NCBI RefSeq assembly: GCF_003148805.1
Contig: NZ_QGGX01000009.1
Location: 124,001-188,000 of the forward strand
Source: Aminobacter sp. AP02
GTDB taxonomy: Bacteria > Pseudomonadota > Alphaproteobacteria > Rhizobiales > Rhizobiaceae
Reading direction: 5' to 3'
DNA length: 64,000 nt
Shown here in pieces: positions 50,255-60,029 of this stretch. The first letter of the stretch is position 1, and every line of letters begins with the position of its first letter. The translations under genes and the position numbers were made by a program. The notes below the pieces were generated by a model. The model made no database searches and was not told where the DNA came from. It saw only the letters and a program-made list of their open reading frames with translations.

Positions 50255-51436
50255 ATGCCAAAACCATCCTCCCGCATTTCCGGCATCGTCCCCTCGGGCA
50301 AGGACGGCTGGGAAGTACATTTCGCCGCCATGACCCGCCAGCAGGCCGGCGAAGACATCATCATGTTGTCGGTCGGAGATCATGACTTCGACACGCCCTC
50401 CGAGACTGTCGAGGCCTGCGTGGCGGCGGTTCGTGCCGGCCACCACCATTACACCCAGCTCTCGGGCCTGCCGCGCCTGCGCGCCGCAATGGCAAGGATC
50501 TCGACCCGCTGCACTGGCGTCGACACCCCTCTTTCCGAGATCATTGCCACGCCGGGCGGCCAGGCAGCACTTTATGCCGCCGTGCAGGCGACGCACGATC
50601 CGGGCGACCATGCTGTGGTCGTGGCACCCTACTACGCCACCTATCCCGGCACCTTCCGGGCCGCTGGCGCCAGCTACACGGTGGTCGAGGCCCACGCTGC
50701 CGACGGCTTCCAGCCGCGCGCTTTCGAGATCGAAAGGGCACTCAAGCCGAACACCCGCTCGATCCTGATCAACACGCCCAACAACCCGACAGGCGCAATT
50801 TATTCGCGCAAATGCCTGGAAGACATCGCCGAGCTATGCATCCGCCGCGACCTCTGGCTTTTGTCCGATGAAGTCTACTGGACGCTCGGCGGCGGCGAGC
50901 ATGTCTCGCCCCGCGCCTTGCCCGGCATGGCCGAACGGACGCTTGTCATCAACTCGATGTCCAAGAGCCATGGCATGACCGGTTGGCGCCTTGGCTGGCT
51001 GACCGCGCCGGCCGATCTCGTCTCGCTGGTCATCAACCTCAACCTCGTCACTACCTATGGACTGACCGACTTCGTCAGCCGGGCGGCGATCGAGGCGCTA
51101 GAGAACGACTACGGTGTCGAGCAGATAGCAAGGACCTATGCCGCCCGCCGCACGCTGTTCCTCGACCAGATGCGCGGATTGAACAACGTCACAGTGCGCG
51201 GCTCCGAGGGCGGCATGTATGTCATGCTCGACGTCAGCGCCATTGAGCCCGACTGCGAGAAGTTCGCCTGGGACCTGCTTGATTCCGAAAGGGTCGCGGT
51301 CATGCCGGGCGTGAGCTTCGGCGAAGCCGCCGCAGGCCATATCCGCATCAGCCTGTGCCAGCCCGACGACGTGCTGAGGGAGGCCGCCGGCCGCCTGAGG
51401 CGCTTCGCCACCAGCTACGAGAGATCAGCCGCATGA
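50255..51436 (+). CDS. PLP-dependent aminotransferase, class I/II
   Basis: A 393-aa fold-type I aminotransferase. It contains T-P-N-N-P-T-G-A near 170, D-E-V-Y near 206, and the PLP lysine K237 in S-M-S-K-S-H-G-M-T-G-W-R. It probably works on the demethylated amine or amino acid produced by the flanking dehydrogenases. The stop overlaps the next gene start by four bases (ATGA). Confidence 0.92.
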   Translation: MPKPSSRISGIVPSGKDGWEVHFAAMTRQQAGEDIIMLSVGDHDFDTPSETVEACVAAVRAGHHHYTQLSGLPRLRAAMARISTRCTGVDTPLSEIIATPGGQAALYAAVQATHDPGDHAVVVAPYYATYPGTFRAAGASYTVVEAHAADGFQPRAFEIERALKPNTRSILINTPNNPTGAIYSRKCLEDIAELCIRRDLWLLSDEVYWTLGGGEHVSPRALPGMAERTLVINSMSKSHGMTGWRLGWLTAPADLVSLVINLNLVTTYGLTDFVSRAAIEALENDYGVEQIARTYAARRTLFLDQMRGLNNVTVRGSEGGMYVMLDVSAIEPDCEKFAWDLLDSERVAVMPGVSFGEAAAGHIRISLCQPDDVLREAAGRLRRFATSYERSAA

Positions 51437-53877
51437 CCGAAATCCCCGCCCGTGCCCGCGCCGTCATCATCGGCGGCGGCGTGTCCGGCTGCTCCGTCGC
51501 CTATCATCTGGCGAAGCTCGGCTGGACCGACATCGTGCTTCTGGAGCGTAAGCAGCTCACGTCAGGCACGACATGGCATGCGGCGGGGTTGATCGGGCAG
51601 TTGCGGGCGTCGCAGAACATGACGCGGTTGGCGAAGTATTCGGCCGATCTCTACGTCAAGCTCGAGGAAGAAACCGGGGTTGCCACGGGCATGCGCCAGG
51701 TCGGCTCCATCACGGTGGCGCTGACCGAAGAGCGCAAGCACGAGATCTACCGCCAGGCCTCTCTTGCGCGCGCCTTCAATGTCGACGTTCGCGAGATTTC
51801 CCCCAGTGAAGTCAAGGAGATGTACCCGCATCTCAACGTGTCCGACGTGGTCGGCGCGGTGCATTTGCCGCTCGACGGCCAATGCGACCCAGCCAACATC
51901 GCCATGGCCTTGGCCAAGGGCGCACGCCAGCGCGGCGCGAGGATTATCGAGAACGTCAAGGTATCAAAGGTCCACACCCAAAACGGTCGCGTGTCAGGCG
52001 TGTCGTGGGCGCAAGGCACTGAACAGGGCACGATCGAGACCGACATCGTCATCAACTGCGCCGGCATGTGGGCGCGCGAATTAGGCGCGCAGAACGGCGT
52101 CACCATTCCGCTGCATGCCTGCGAGCACTTCTACCTCGTCACCGAAGCCATCCCCGGTCTGGGCCGCCTGCCCGTGCTGCGCGTGCCCGACGAATGCGCC
52201 TACTACAAGGAAGACGCCGGCAAGATGATGCTCGGCGCCTTCGAGCCGGTGGCAAAACCCTGGGGCATGGACGGCATCCGCGAGGATTTCTGCTTCGACC
52301 AGTTGCCCGAGGACATGGACCATTTCGCGCCGATCCTCGAAATGGGCGTGAACCGCATGCCGATGCTGGAAACCGCCGGCATCCACACCTTCTTCAACGG
52401 CCCCGAGAGTTTTACCCCCGACGACCGCTATTATCTCGGCGAAGCGCCTGAGGTTGGCGGCTACTGGGTCGCCGCAGGCTACAATTCCATTGGCATCGTC
52501 TCCTCGGGAGGCGCCGGCATGGCGCTGGCGCAGTGGATCCACGACGGCGAAGCACCCTTCGATCTCTGGGAAGTCGACATCCGCCGCGCCCAGCCATTCC
52601 AGAAGAACCGCAGCTACCTGAAAGCGCGTGTTTCCGAAACGCTCGGCCTGCTCTACGCCGACCATTTCCCCTATCGCCAGATGGCAACGTCGCGGAATAT
52701 CAGGCGTTCGCCGCTGCACGAGCACCTCAAGGCGCGCGGTGCGGTGTTCGGCGAAGTCGCCGGCTGGGAGCGCGCCAACTGGTTTGCCCGCGACGGACAG
52801 GAGCACGAGTACAAATACTCCTGGAAGCGGCAGAACTGGTTCGACAACCAGCGCGACGAGCACCTCGCCGTGCGCAACGGCGTCGGCCTGTTCGACATGA
52901 CCTCTTTCGGCAAGATCCGCATCGAGGGCCGCGAGGCGCTGGACTACCTCCAGCGCCTTTGCGCCAACGATATGGACGTCGAGCCGGGCAAGATCGTCTA
53001 CACCCAGATGCTCAACCAGCGCGCCGGCATCGAAAGCGACCTGACCGTCACCCGCCTGTCGCCAACGGCATTTTTGGCCGTTGTTCCCGGAGCCACGCTG
53101 CAACGCGACCTTGCCTGGTTCCGCAAGCACCTCGGCGACGAGTTCGTGGTCATTACCGATGTGACGGCGTCGGAAAGCGTGCTTTGCCTGATGGGGCCAA
53201 AGTCGCGTGAACTGATCCAAAAAGTCAGCCCCAACGATTTCTCCAACGACAAGAATCCGTTCGGCACCTGGCAGGAAATCGAGATCGGCATGGGTCTCGC
53301 CCGCGCCCACCGCGTCACCTATGTCGGCGAACTCGGCTGGGAACTCTATATCCCGACCGACCAGGCTGCCCATGTATTCGAAGCCATAAACGAAGCCGGC
53401 ACTGACCTCGGCCTGAAGCTCTGCGGCCTGCACACGCTCGATTCGTGTCGCATCGAAAAAGCCTTCCGTCATTTTGGCCACGACATCACCGACGAGGACC
53501 ATGTTCTGGAAGCCGGGCTCGGCTTTGCAGTGAAATCAGGCAAGGGCAAATTCATCGGCCGCGACGCGGTACTTCGCAAGCGCGAAGCCGGCTTCTCGCG
53601 CCGGCTCGTTCAGTTCCGCCTGACGAACCCCGAGCCGCTGCTCTTCCACAACGAGGCGATCGTGCGCGACGGCAAGATCGTCGGCACGATCACCTCAGGC
53701 AACTACGGCCACCATCTCGGCGGCGCCGTGGGCCTCGGCTATGTGCCATGCGCCAACGAAACGGAGGCCGACGTGCTCGGCTCGCCCTACGAGATCGAGA
53801 TCGCCGGCGAACGCTTCGCGGCGGAAGCTTCCTTGAAACCGATGTACGATCCCAAGTCCGAACGTGTGCGGATGTAG
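51433..53877 (+). CDS. FAD/GcvT-fused dehydrogenase, dimethylglycine/sarcosine dehydrogenase family (3)
   Basis: An 814-aa paralogue of the 47114 product. The FAD motif is V-I-I-G-G-G-V-S-G, and the covalent-FAD histidine H49 lies in T-S-G-T-T-W-H-A-A-G. The GcvT part begins near 440 (A-G-W-E-R-A-N-W-F). Two such enzymes in one operon suggest successive removal of two methyl groups, or two related substrates. It starts within the aminotransferase stop codon region. Confidence 0.92.
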   Translation: MTEIPARARAVIIGGGVSGCSVAYHLAKLGWTDIVLLERKQLTSGTTWHAAGLIGQLRASQNMTRLAKYSADLYVKLEEETGVATGMRQVGSITVALTEERKHEIYRQASLARAFNVDVREISPSEVKEMYPHLNVSDVVGAVHLPLDGQCDPANIAMALAKGARQRGARIIENVKVSKVHTQNGRVSGVSWAQGTEQGTIETDIVINCAGMWARELGAQNGVTIPLHACEHFYLVTEAIPGLGRLPVLRVPDECAYYKEDAGKMMLGAFEPVAKPWGMDGIREDFCFDQLPEDMDHFAPILEMGVNRMPMLETAGIHTFFNGPESFTPDDRYYLGEAPEVGGYWVAAGYNSIGIVSSGGAGMALAQWIHDGEAPFDLWEVDIRRAQPFQKNRSYLKARVSETLGLLYADHFPYRQMATSRNIRRSPLHEHLKARGAVFGEVAGWERANWFARDGQEHEYKYSWKRQNWFDNQRDEHLAVRNGVGLFDMTSFGKIRIEGREALDYLQRLCANDMDVEPGKIVYTQMLNQRAGIESDLTVTRLSPTAFLAVVPGATLQRDLAWFRKHLGDEFVVITDVTASESVLCLMGPKSRELIQKVSPNDFSNDKNPFGTWQEIEIGMGLARAHRVTYVGELGWELYIPTDQAAHVFEAINEAGTDLGLKLCGLHTLDSCRIEKAFRHFGHDITDEDHVLEAGLGFAVKSGKGKFIGRDAVLRKREAGFSRRLVQFRLTNPEPLLFHNEAIVRDGKIVGTITSGNYGHHLGGAVGLGYVPCANETEADVLGSPYEIEIAGERFAAEASLKPMYDPKSERVRM

Positions 53878-53947
53878 CCACCCCTTACAAAAGGCGCTGC
53901 GCTGACTTATTCAGTCGAATGGGATTTCAGTTCGGCGAGGCCTGATT

Positions 53948-54751
53948 GTGACGAAACAGAAGCGACGCGTCTGGTGGGGCGACTTCAAGGCTGCCGACTT
54001 TGCGTCGATGGATCTAGAAAGGACCATCGCCGTCATACCGGTCGCCGCAATCGAGCAGCACGGCCCGCATTTGCCCGTCTCGACAGACCTGTCCATCATG
54101 GAAGGCATGCTGGCAGAGGTCTTTGCCCGCCTGCCTGAAAATCTCGACGCCCGCTTCTTGCCCATCCAGGCCGTCGGCAAGTCCGACGAGCACATCCATG
54201 CGCCGGGCACGCTCAGCCTGCCGGCCAACATGCTGGTCGACGCCTGGACGGAACTCGGCGCGTCAGTTGCCCGAGCAGGTATCCGCAAATTCGTGTTTCT
54301 GACGTCGCATGGCGGCAACGAAGAGGTCATGGGCATTGTCTCGCGTGAACTACGTGTGCGCTTCGCAGCCCTTTCGGTGCGCACAAGCTGGGGGCGTTTC
54401 GGCTACCCTGAAAGCCTCTACCCTGGCCGAGAGATCCAACTCGGCATCCATGGCGGCGACGTCGAGACATCGCTGATGCTGCATTTCCGGCCCGATCTGG
54501 TCGACATGGCTCAGGCTGAGGATTTTGCCTCGAGTTTCGAGCGTGCCGAAAAAGAGTTCGAGCTGCTGCGCTCGCATGGCCAGCACGGGTTTTCGTGGCT
54601 CGCCAGCGACCTCAACCCCCAGGGCGTCGTCGGCAATGCTACTGTGGCAACAGCGGAAAAAGGCCGGTTGACTGCGGCTCATCAGGCTGAAGGCTTCATC
54701 CGGCTGTTGCAGGACATCCGCAAGGCAAAGCTGTCGGAGTGGCTGGCCTAA
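53948..54751 (+). CDS. Creatininase-family amidohydrolase
   Basis: A 267-aa metal-dependent amidohydrolase. The conserved residues E36-x-H38, D47, H121-G-G-N124 and E173 are in the order expected for the two-metal site. The family includes creatinine amidohydrolase, but also MftE-like and other amidases, so the substrate is open. It starts at GTG 53948 after GCGAGG, 70 bases past the dehydrogenase. Its stop overlaps the convergent rhaK stop. Confidence 0.85.
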   Translation: MTKQKRRVWWGDFKAADFASMDLERTIAVIPVAAIEQHGPHLPVSTDLSIMEGMLAEVFARLPENLDARFLPIQAVGKSDEHIHAPGTLSLPANMLVDAWTELGASVARAGIRKFVFLTSHGGNEEVMGIVSRELRVRFAALSVRTSWGRFGYPESLYPGREIQLGIHGGDVETSLMLHFRPDLVDMAQAEDFASSFERAEKEFELLRSHGQHGFSWLASDLNPQGVVGNATVATAEKGRLTAAHQAEGFIRLLQDIRKAKLSEWLA

Positions 54752-56115
54752 CCAACCAGCGCGCGCCAGGCCTCGAAATAGTCGCGCAACGATCCAGCGG
54801 CTGTTGCCTCCACCCTGCGGAACGCAGGTTGACGGACCTGATCAGGCGCTGCCAACAATGCAGCGCCCAGGCTGGTGCCTGTGGCGCTGCCCGACCCGGG
54901 GAGTACGTTGCGCCCGGTGGCTGCAGCCAGCATCGCGCAATAGATGCGGTTTTTCGCAAATGGCCCCTCGACGATGACCGGCCCGCCCGCGCCGGTCAGC
55001 TCCAGGCAGATCGCCGTCATCATCGCCAGGTAGAGCGACACGGCCGCGAAACGTTCGCCCGCCGATTGCGGCTCGCCACGCCAAGAAGACTTCCGTCGCG
55101 GGAACGGACCAGATCCCTGCTGGAAGGACGGCAGCAGCATCACCCCGCCACCGAGGACGGCTTCAAGATCGGCCTCGTCGCAACCCTCCCTGGCTGGCTC
55201 GACCAGCAAGGAAAATTCGCGCCCGCCCATGAAGCGTGCCGAAGCAACAGGATCGCCAAGCGCGTTGACGTTGATCAGGCAGTCACGGGCTGGATCAAGA
55301 TGGCTGGCCGCACCGCCAACCGACAGCACGATGACCCACGTGCCGGTCGAAACTACGGAGAATGGTGCGCTCTGCTGAAGCAGATGCGGATAAAGCGAGG
55401 CGTTTGAATCATGAATGCCGCCAAATACCGGCGTGTCCCGACGTAGGCCGATTTCCTCGGCGAGGTCTGGCAGGACGGTGCCGAGCCGGTCGCCGGCCTT
55501 GCGTACCGGCGCCATGCGCGCGCGCCAGCCCATCCGGTCGACGAGGCTCGACCATGTTGCCTTCGCCGGCTGCCAAAGATCGGTGTGGCAGCCCAGAGAC
55601 GTCGTCTCGTTCGCGAGCACGCCGCACAATCGGAACGCCCAATATTGGGGATAGGTTGCGATAGTCGACACCAGCGCGAAATCTCGTGGAAATGCCGTGG
55701 CTTGCCAGAAGAGTTGCGCACCGAGGTTGAGCCCGAGCGGCAGGCGAGGCGTGCCAGTCTCGCCAAACGGCGGACGCGCTGCATCATACTCTGCCGAAAG
55801 CACGTCGGGGCCATCATGCTCATAGTCCAGCACCGGCATGGCAAGGTTACCATCGCCGGCAAGCAGTGCGGCCGTGGCGCCATGCGTTGTCACGGAGATC
55901 GCGTCGATCGTTCGCTCTCCCTCGAGATCGGCCAGGCTCTGCTTGATGAAACCCCACAGCGCCTCGCAATCGAAGTGTGGGTATATCCCGTCGCGGATCA
56001 CGACATTTGGCGTGCGGCGAACAGCGAACTCCGACAGCGTTTCGGTATCGACCAGCGCCACCTTGGCGTTGGTCTTGCCTATGTCGACGACGGCAACCGT
56101 ACGAGGGCTGGTCAT
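54748..56115 (-). CDS. rhaK: L-rhamnulose kinase, FGGY family
   Basis: A 455-aa sugar kinase. It begins [13 protein letters not shown] with the ATP-phosphate loop, has G-G-I-H-D-S-N near 231, and a C-terminal V-I-V-E-G-P-F near 388. It is the last gene of the rha operon and overlaps the mutarotase gene by four bases. In Rhizobium leguminosarum RhaK is needed both for catabolism and for activity of the cognate ABC importer. The same arrangement here supports the assignment. Confidence 0.92.
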   Translation of the reverse strand: MTSPRTVAVVDIGKTNAKVALVDTETLSEFAVRRTPNVVIRDGIYPHFDCEALWGFIKQSLADLEGERTIDAISVTTHGATAALLAGDGNLAMPVLDYEHDGPDVLSAEYDAARPPFGETGTPRLPLGLNLGAQLFWQATAFPRDFALVSTIATYPQYWAFRLCGVLANETTSLGCHTDLWQPAKATWSSLVDRMGWRARMAPVRKAGDRLGTVLPDLAEEIGLRRDTPVFGGIHDSNASLYPHLLQQSAPFSVVSTGTWVIVLSVGGAASHLDPARDCLINVNALGDPVASARFMGGREFSLLVEPAREGCDEADLEAVLGGGVMLLPSFQQGSGPFPRRKSSWRGEPQSAGERFAAVSLYLAMMTAICLELTGAGGPVIVEGPFAKNRIYCAMLAAATGRNVLPGSGSATGTSLGAALLAAPDQVRQPAFRRVEATAAGSLRDYFEAWRALVG

Positions 56116-56432
56116 TTCATATGAAAAACGGTTTGCAGCGGCACCGACACCGGCTCATTATCCGGCTTGGTCGCCATGATGTCGGCCATGTGCGCCCACC
56201 AGCGTTTCATGACGGGATGATCGGGCAGAGCATCCATCGTGTGGTCAGCGCGGCGCCACAATACGCCGAACAGCATATTGGTCTCCTCGTCGAGATGGAT
56301 CGAATAGTCGGAAACGCCTGCGTCCTTGAGAAGCGCCACCAATTCCGGCCAGATCTGGTCGTGGCGTTTGATGTATTCGGCCTTCATTCCAGGGTTGAGT
56401 TGCATCTTGAAGGCATATATTTCCGCGCTCAT
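56112..56432 (-). CDS. rhaM: L-rhamnose mutarotase
   Basis: A 106-aa protein (called RhaU in Rhizobium). Y20-I-K-R-H24 and the two-Trp patch (V-L-W-R-R; K-R-W-W-A-H) match the active-site residues of E. coli YiiL/RhaM. It converts alpha- to beta-L-rhamnose. AGGAGGCGACTGGC precedes the ATG. It overlaps both neighbours by four bases. Confidence 0.95.
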   Translation of the reverse strand: MSAEIYAFKMQLNPGMKAEYIKRHDQIWPELVALLKDAGVSDYSIHLDEETNMLFGVLWRRADHTMDALPDHPVMKRWWAHMADIMATKPDNEPVSVPLQTVFHMK

Positions 56433-57442
56433 GCCAGTCGCCTCCTCCTGCCGAAGCGGTCCCACAGGATCGGCAGCGCGATGACCATGATCAAGAGCAG
56501 GCCGATGAAGATCGACATGACGATGCCCGGAACGTTGAGCAGGCCAAGGCCGAAGGTGACCAGCCCCATGATGAGAGCCGCAAGCACCACGCCCAAGATG
56601 GAGCCCGCGCCACCGAGGATACTGACACCGCCGAGCACGACCATTGTAATGACTTCGAGCTCATAGCCTTGCGCGATCGAGGGACGTGTCGAGCCAAGCC
56701 GTGAGGTGATCAGAACCGCAGCAATGCCCGACATCAGACCGGTGAGGCAAAACAGGATGAACTTGATGCGCCCGACGCGCACGCCGGAAAACTGCGCTGC
56801 GACCGCATTGTTGCCGATGGCAAAAATGCGCCGGCCGAAACTCGTCCGGTGCAGGACAAACCAGTAAACAACGGCAGCGATGGCGAACAGCGCGAGCTCG
56901 AACGAGAAAACCCACCAGACATAGCCCTGGCCGAAGAAGGCGAAGGACGCGGGATAGCCCTTGTAGGCCTGGTCGCCGAGGATTATGAAGGCCGTGCCGC
57001 GAAACAGGCTCATCGTACCGATTGTGACGACGATCGACGGCAGGCCGAGACCGGTGACCAGCAGGCCGTTGAAGGCGCCGCAGACCAGGCCTGTGCCAAC
57101 GCCGATCAGCAGAACCCCAGGCGTATCTACGCCGACCTGCGCGGCCATGCCCATCAACGTCGAAGCAAGCGCTATAATCGCCGCCACCGACAGGTCGATT
57201 TCGCCCGAGATGATGAGAAGCGCCATGGCGAGCGCTATCAGCCCCTTTTCGGTGAAATTGAAGGTCAGGTCGGAGAGCGACCAGACGTCAAGGAAGTAAG
57301 GCGAAGCGAAGCTGTTGACGATGAAGATCGTGACCGCCACCGCGACCAGAAGCGCCTCCCATGAAAGGATCGCCGAACGAAACGGCTTGTCGAGCCGGTC
57401 GGGAATGCGCCGTGGCGTGGGCGTGATGTCGGTCGCGCTCAT
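56429..57442 (-). CDS. rhaQ: L-rhamnose ABC transporter permease
   Basis: A 337-aa permease of the ribose/rhamnose type (BPD_transp_2) with about eight to ten transmembrane helices. [17 protein letters not shown] near residue 133 is the conserved permease segment. It pairs with the RhaP product as a heterodimer. It overlaps rhaP and rhaM by four bases. Confidence 0.93.
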   Translation of the reverse strand: MSATDITPTPRRIPDRLDKPFRSAILSWEALLVAVAVTIFIVNSFASPYFLDVWSLSDLTFNFTEKGLIALAMALLIISGEIDLSVAAIIALASTLMGMAAQVGVDTPGVLLIGVGTGLVCGAFNGLLVTGLGLPSIVVTIGTMSLFRGTAFIILGDQAYKGYPASFAFFGQGYVWWVFSFELALFAIAAVVYWFVLHRTSFGRRIFAIGNNAVAAQFSGVRVGRIKFILFCLTGLMSGIAAVLITSRLGSTRPSIAQGYELEVITMVVLGGVSILGGAGSILGVVLAALIMGLVTFGLGLLNVPGIVMSIFIGLLLIMVIALPILWDRFGRRRRLA

Positions 57443-58416
57443 GCTGCTTCCGCCTTCCTCAGGATGATCCGTCCCTGCTTGCGCTCGCCGCGCGCATTGA
57501 GCACGACCGCAAGCAGGATGGCACTGCCCGAGATCGCCATCTGCCAGAAGGGCGAGACGTTAATGACGGGAAGTGCCGTCGAGATGATGCCGAGAAACAG
57601 CGCGCCGAGCACGGCGCCCGCGACCGAGCCGATGCCGCCGGCGATAGAGATGCCGCCGATGACGCAAGCGGCGATGATGTTGAGCTCGTATCCGTTGGCG
57701 ACCTCGACCGAGGCGATGACGTAGCGCGAAATCCAGAGATAGCCGCAAAGGCCGGCGACCGCGCCCGAAAGGCAGAAGGCAAGGAACTTGGTGCGGCCGA
57801 CATCGATGCCGGCATAGACCGAGGCCGTCGGATTTACGCCGATGGCATAGAACGAGCGGCCGACCGAGGTCCTGGACATCAGCACGAAAAACAGCGCTAT
57901 GACAGTTATCGCGATCCAGGACAGCACGGGCATGCCGAGCAGTTGCATGCGCTGCAGCCCGACAAAGGCCGGGCTCATCTGGTCGGCATTGACCCAGGCA
58001 CCGCCTGAAATCAGGAACGTGGCGCCGCGATAGATGGTGAGCGTGCCAAGCGTGACCACGATCGGCGGTATGCCAAGCTTCCACACCAGCAGACCATTGA
58101 GCGCGCCGAGCAGGAGGCCGACGCCGATGGCGACAAGGATCAGCAGCGGGATCGGAAACGCAGGGAATGCAGCGTTGATCATCGCCACCACCATGCCGGT
58201 GAAGGCAAGGTTCGACGCCATAGAGAGATCAATCGAGCGGGTCAGGATGACCACCATCTGCCCGAGCGCCAGGATCATCAGGATCGAGGTGTCGTTGAAC
58301 ACCGTCGCCAGATTGCCGGGGCGGGCGAAGCCGGGAAAACGCACGGAGATCAGCGCAACGAGGCCGGCGATGGCGGCAAGCAGCCAGATCTCGCGATGTT
58401 TTGCCAGCGTCTTCAT
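57439..58416 (-). CDS. rhaP: L-rhamnose ABC transporter permease
   Basis: A 325-aa permease of the same type. G-I-P-P-I-V-V-T-L-G-T-L-T-I-Y-R-G near residue 114 is the conserved loop. It follows rhaT with a four-base overlap, in the order rhaRSTPQ known from Rhizobium leguminosarum. Confidence 0.93.
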   Translation of the reverse strand: MKTLAKHREIWLLAAIAGLVALISVRFPGFARPGNLATVFNDTSILMILALGQMVVILTRSIDLSMASNLAFTGMVVAMINAAFPAFPIPLLILVAIGVGLLLGALNGLLVWKLGIPPIVVTLGTLTIYRGATFLISGGAWVNADQMSPAFVGLQRMQLLGMPVLSWIAITVIALFFVLMSRTSVGRSFYAIGVNPTASVYAGIDVGRTKFLAFCLSGAVAGLCGYLWISRYVIASVEVANGYELNIIAACVIGGISIAGGIGSVAGAVLGALFLGIISTALPVINVSPFWQMAISGSAILLAVVLNARGERKQGRIILRKAEAA

Positions 58417-59954
58417 GCGGCGATCCCCGCGGCGGTCTGAACCAGCGTGACTGCGTCGAGCCCCTTGTTGTCGTAGACAGCCGCAATACGACCTTCGCGC
58501 ATCACCACGACGCGGTCGGACATGCCAAGGATTTCAGGCAGCTCGGACGACACCATGATCACCGACAGCCCTTGCTCGACCAGCTCGGCCATGAAGGCAT
58601 GAACGGCTGCCTTCGAGCCGATGTCGATGCCCTTGGTCGGCTCGTCGAGGATGATCACCTTGGGATCGGTGGCGAGCCATTTGGCAATGACCACCTTCTG
58701 CTGGTTACCGCCCGACAGCGTGCCGACATCCTGGCTCAGCGAGGAGGCGCGCAGGTCGAGCCGCTCGGTGTATTTGCGCGCCAGGCCGAACTCTTCCTTC
58801 AACTGGAGCACGCCTGATTTCGAGGTGCGCTTGAGCGATGGGAGCGAGACGTTCTTGAAGATCGGCATGCCGATGACGACGCCCTGCTTGCCGCGCTCTT
58901 CCGGCACATAAACCACGCCAGCCTCGATGGCTTCGGCGGCGGAGCGCGGCGCGACGGGCGCCCCGTCCAGCGTCATGGTGCCCCGGCTCGTCCTGGTGAT
59001 GCCGAAGACCGCGTGCATGAGCTCGCTGCGGCCAGCGCCGACAAGACCGTAGAAGCCGAGTATCTCGCCCTTGCGCAGTTCGAAGCTGATGCCGTCGAAT
59101 TCGGTCGGGTGCGAAAGGTCCGAAACACTCAACATCGGCGCGCCGATCTGCGGCTGGCGCTCCGGAAAAATGTGATCGACGGCACGGCCGACCATCATCT
59201 TGACGATCTCGTTCTGGCTGGCATCGGCAAGCAGCCCCTCGCCCACCATCTCGCCATCGCGGAAGACGGTGTAACGCTCGGCGATGCGGTAGATCTCGTC
59301 AAACTTGTGGCTGATGAACAATATCGCCTTGCCCTCGCGCTTGAGCAGGTCGATCAGTTCGAAAAGGTCCTCGATCTCCTTGGCGGAAAGTGCGGCCGTC
59401 GGCTCGTCCATGATGACGATCTGGGCGTCGATCGACATGGCGCGGGCGACCGCTACCAGGTGCTTGTTGGCGATGCCGAGGTCCTTGAGGCGCGCATCGG
59501 GATCGATGTGGGCGGCCCCCATGCCCTTCAGCACTTCGGCTGCCCGGCTGCGCATGGCGCGCCAGTCGATGGTGCCGAACCGCGTACGAGGCGCATGACC
59601 CAGGAAGATGTTTTCCGCCACGGACAGGTCGTCGAACAGCACGGTTTCCTGGTGGATCGCTGTGATGCCCTGCTCGAACGCGTCGTGCGCGCTGGCGAGC
59701 GAAACCTGCCGGCCATCGACGGTGATAGTGCCAGCGTCGGGTCGATAGATGCCGGTCAAGATCTTGACCAACGTCGATTTGCCAGCACCGTTTTCGCCGA
59801 TCAGCGCCGTCACCTGCCCCGGATAGAGCGACAGCCCGACATTGTGCAGTGCGCGCACGCCCGGAAAAGTCTTGGTGACCCCGGCAAGCGTCAGTCGCGG
59901 CGTTGCCGGATGATCGCGCATAGGCGTCTGGGTCGTGTGGGCTTTCGTGTCCAT
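58413..59954 (-). CDS. rhaT: L-rhamnose ABC transporter ATPase (two ABC domains)
   Basis: A 513-aa protein with two ABC domains. The first Walker A is G-E-N-G-A-G-K-S-T near 56, with Walker B V-I-M-D-E-P-T-A. The second domain has a degenerate Walker A, L-V-G-A-G-R-S-E, and the signature L-S-G-G-N-Q-Q near 410, the usual pattern for carbohydrate-uptake type ABC proteins. It starts at ATG 59954; the upstream open frame to 60017 is not used. A gap of 75 bases separates it from rhaS. Confidence 0.93.
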   Translation of the reverse strand: MDTKAHTTQTPMRDHPATPRLTLAGVTKTFPGVRALHNVGLSLYPGQVTALIGENGAGKSTLVKILTGIYRPDAGTITVDGRQVSLASAHDAFEQGITAIHQETVLFDDLSVAENIFLGHAPRTRFGTIDWRAMRSRAAEVLKGMGAAHIDPDARLKDLGIANKHLVAVARAMSIDAQIVIMDEPTAALSAKEIEDLFELIDLLKREGKAILFISHKFDEIYRIAERYTVFRDGEMVGEGLLADASQNEIVKMMVGRAVDHIFPERQPQIGAPMLSVSDLSHPTEFDGISFELRKGEILGFYGLVGAGRSELMHAVFGITRTSRGTMTLDGAPVAPRSAAEAIEAGVVYVPEERGKQGVVIGMPIFKNVSLPSLKRTSKSGVLQLKEEFGLARKYTERLDLRASSLSQDVGTLSGGNQQKVVIAKWLATDPKVIILDEPTKGIDIGSKAAVHAFMAELVEQGLSVIMVSSELPEILGMSDRVVVMREGRIAAVYDNKGLDAVTLVQTAAGIAA

Positions 59955-60029
59955 ATCCGTCTCAGGCCCTGTGGCAGGTCTGGGGAAGGCGCGGCGGGAC
60001 AATGCCCCGCCGGCCACGGCGTTCCAAGA

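Noticed and set aside
52081-53502. A 473-codon antisense frame over the third FAD/GcvT dehydrogenase
   Set aside because: Shadow frame; no start context or domain.
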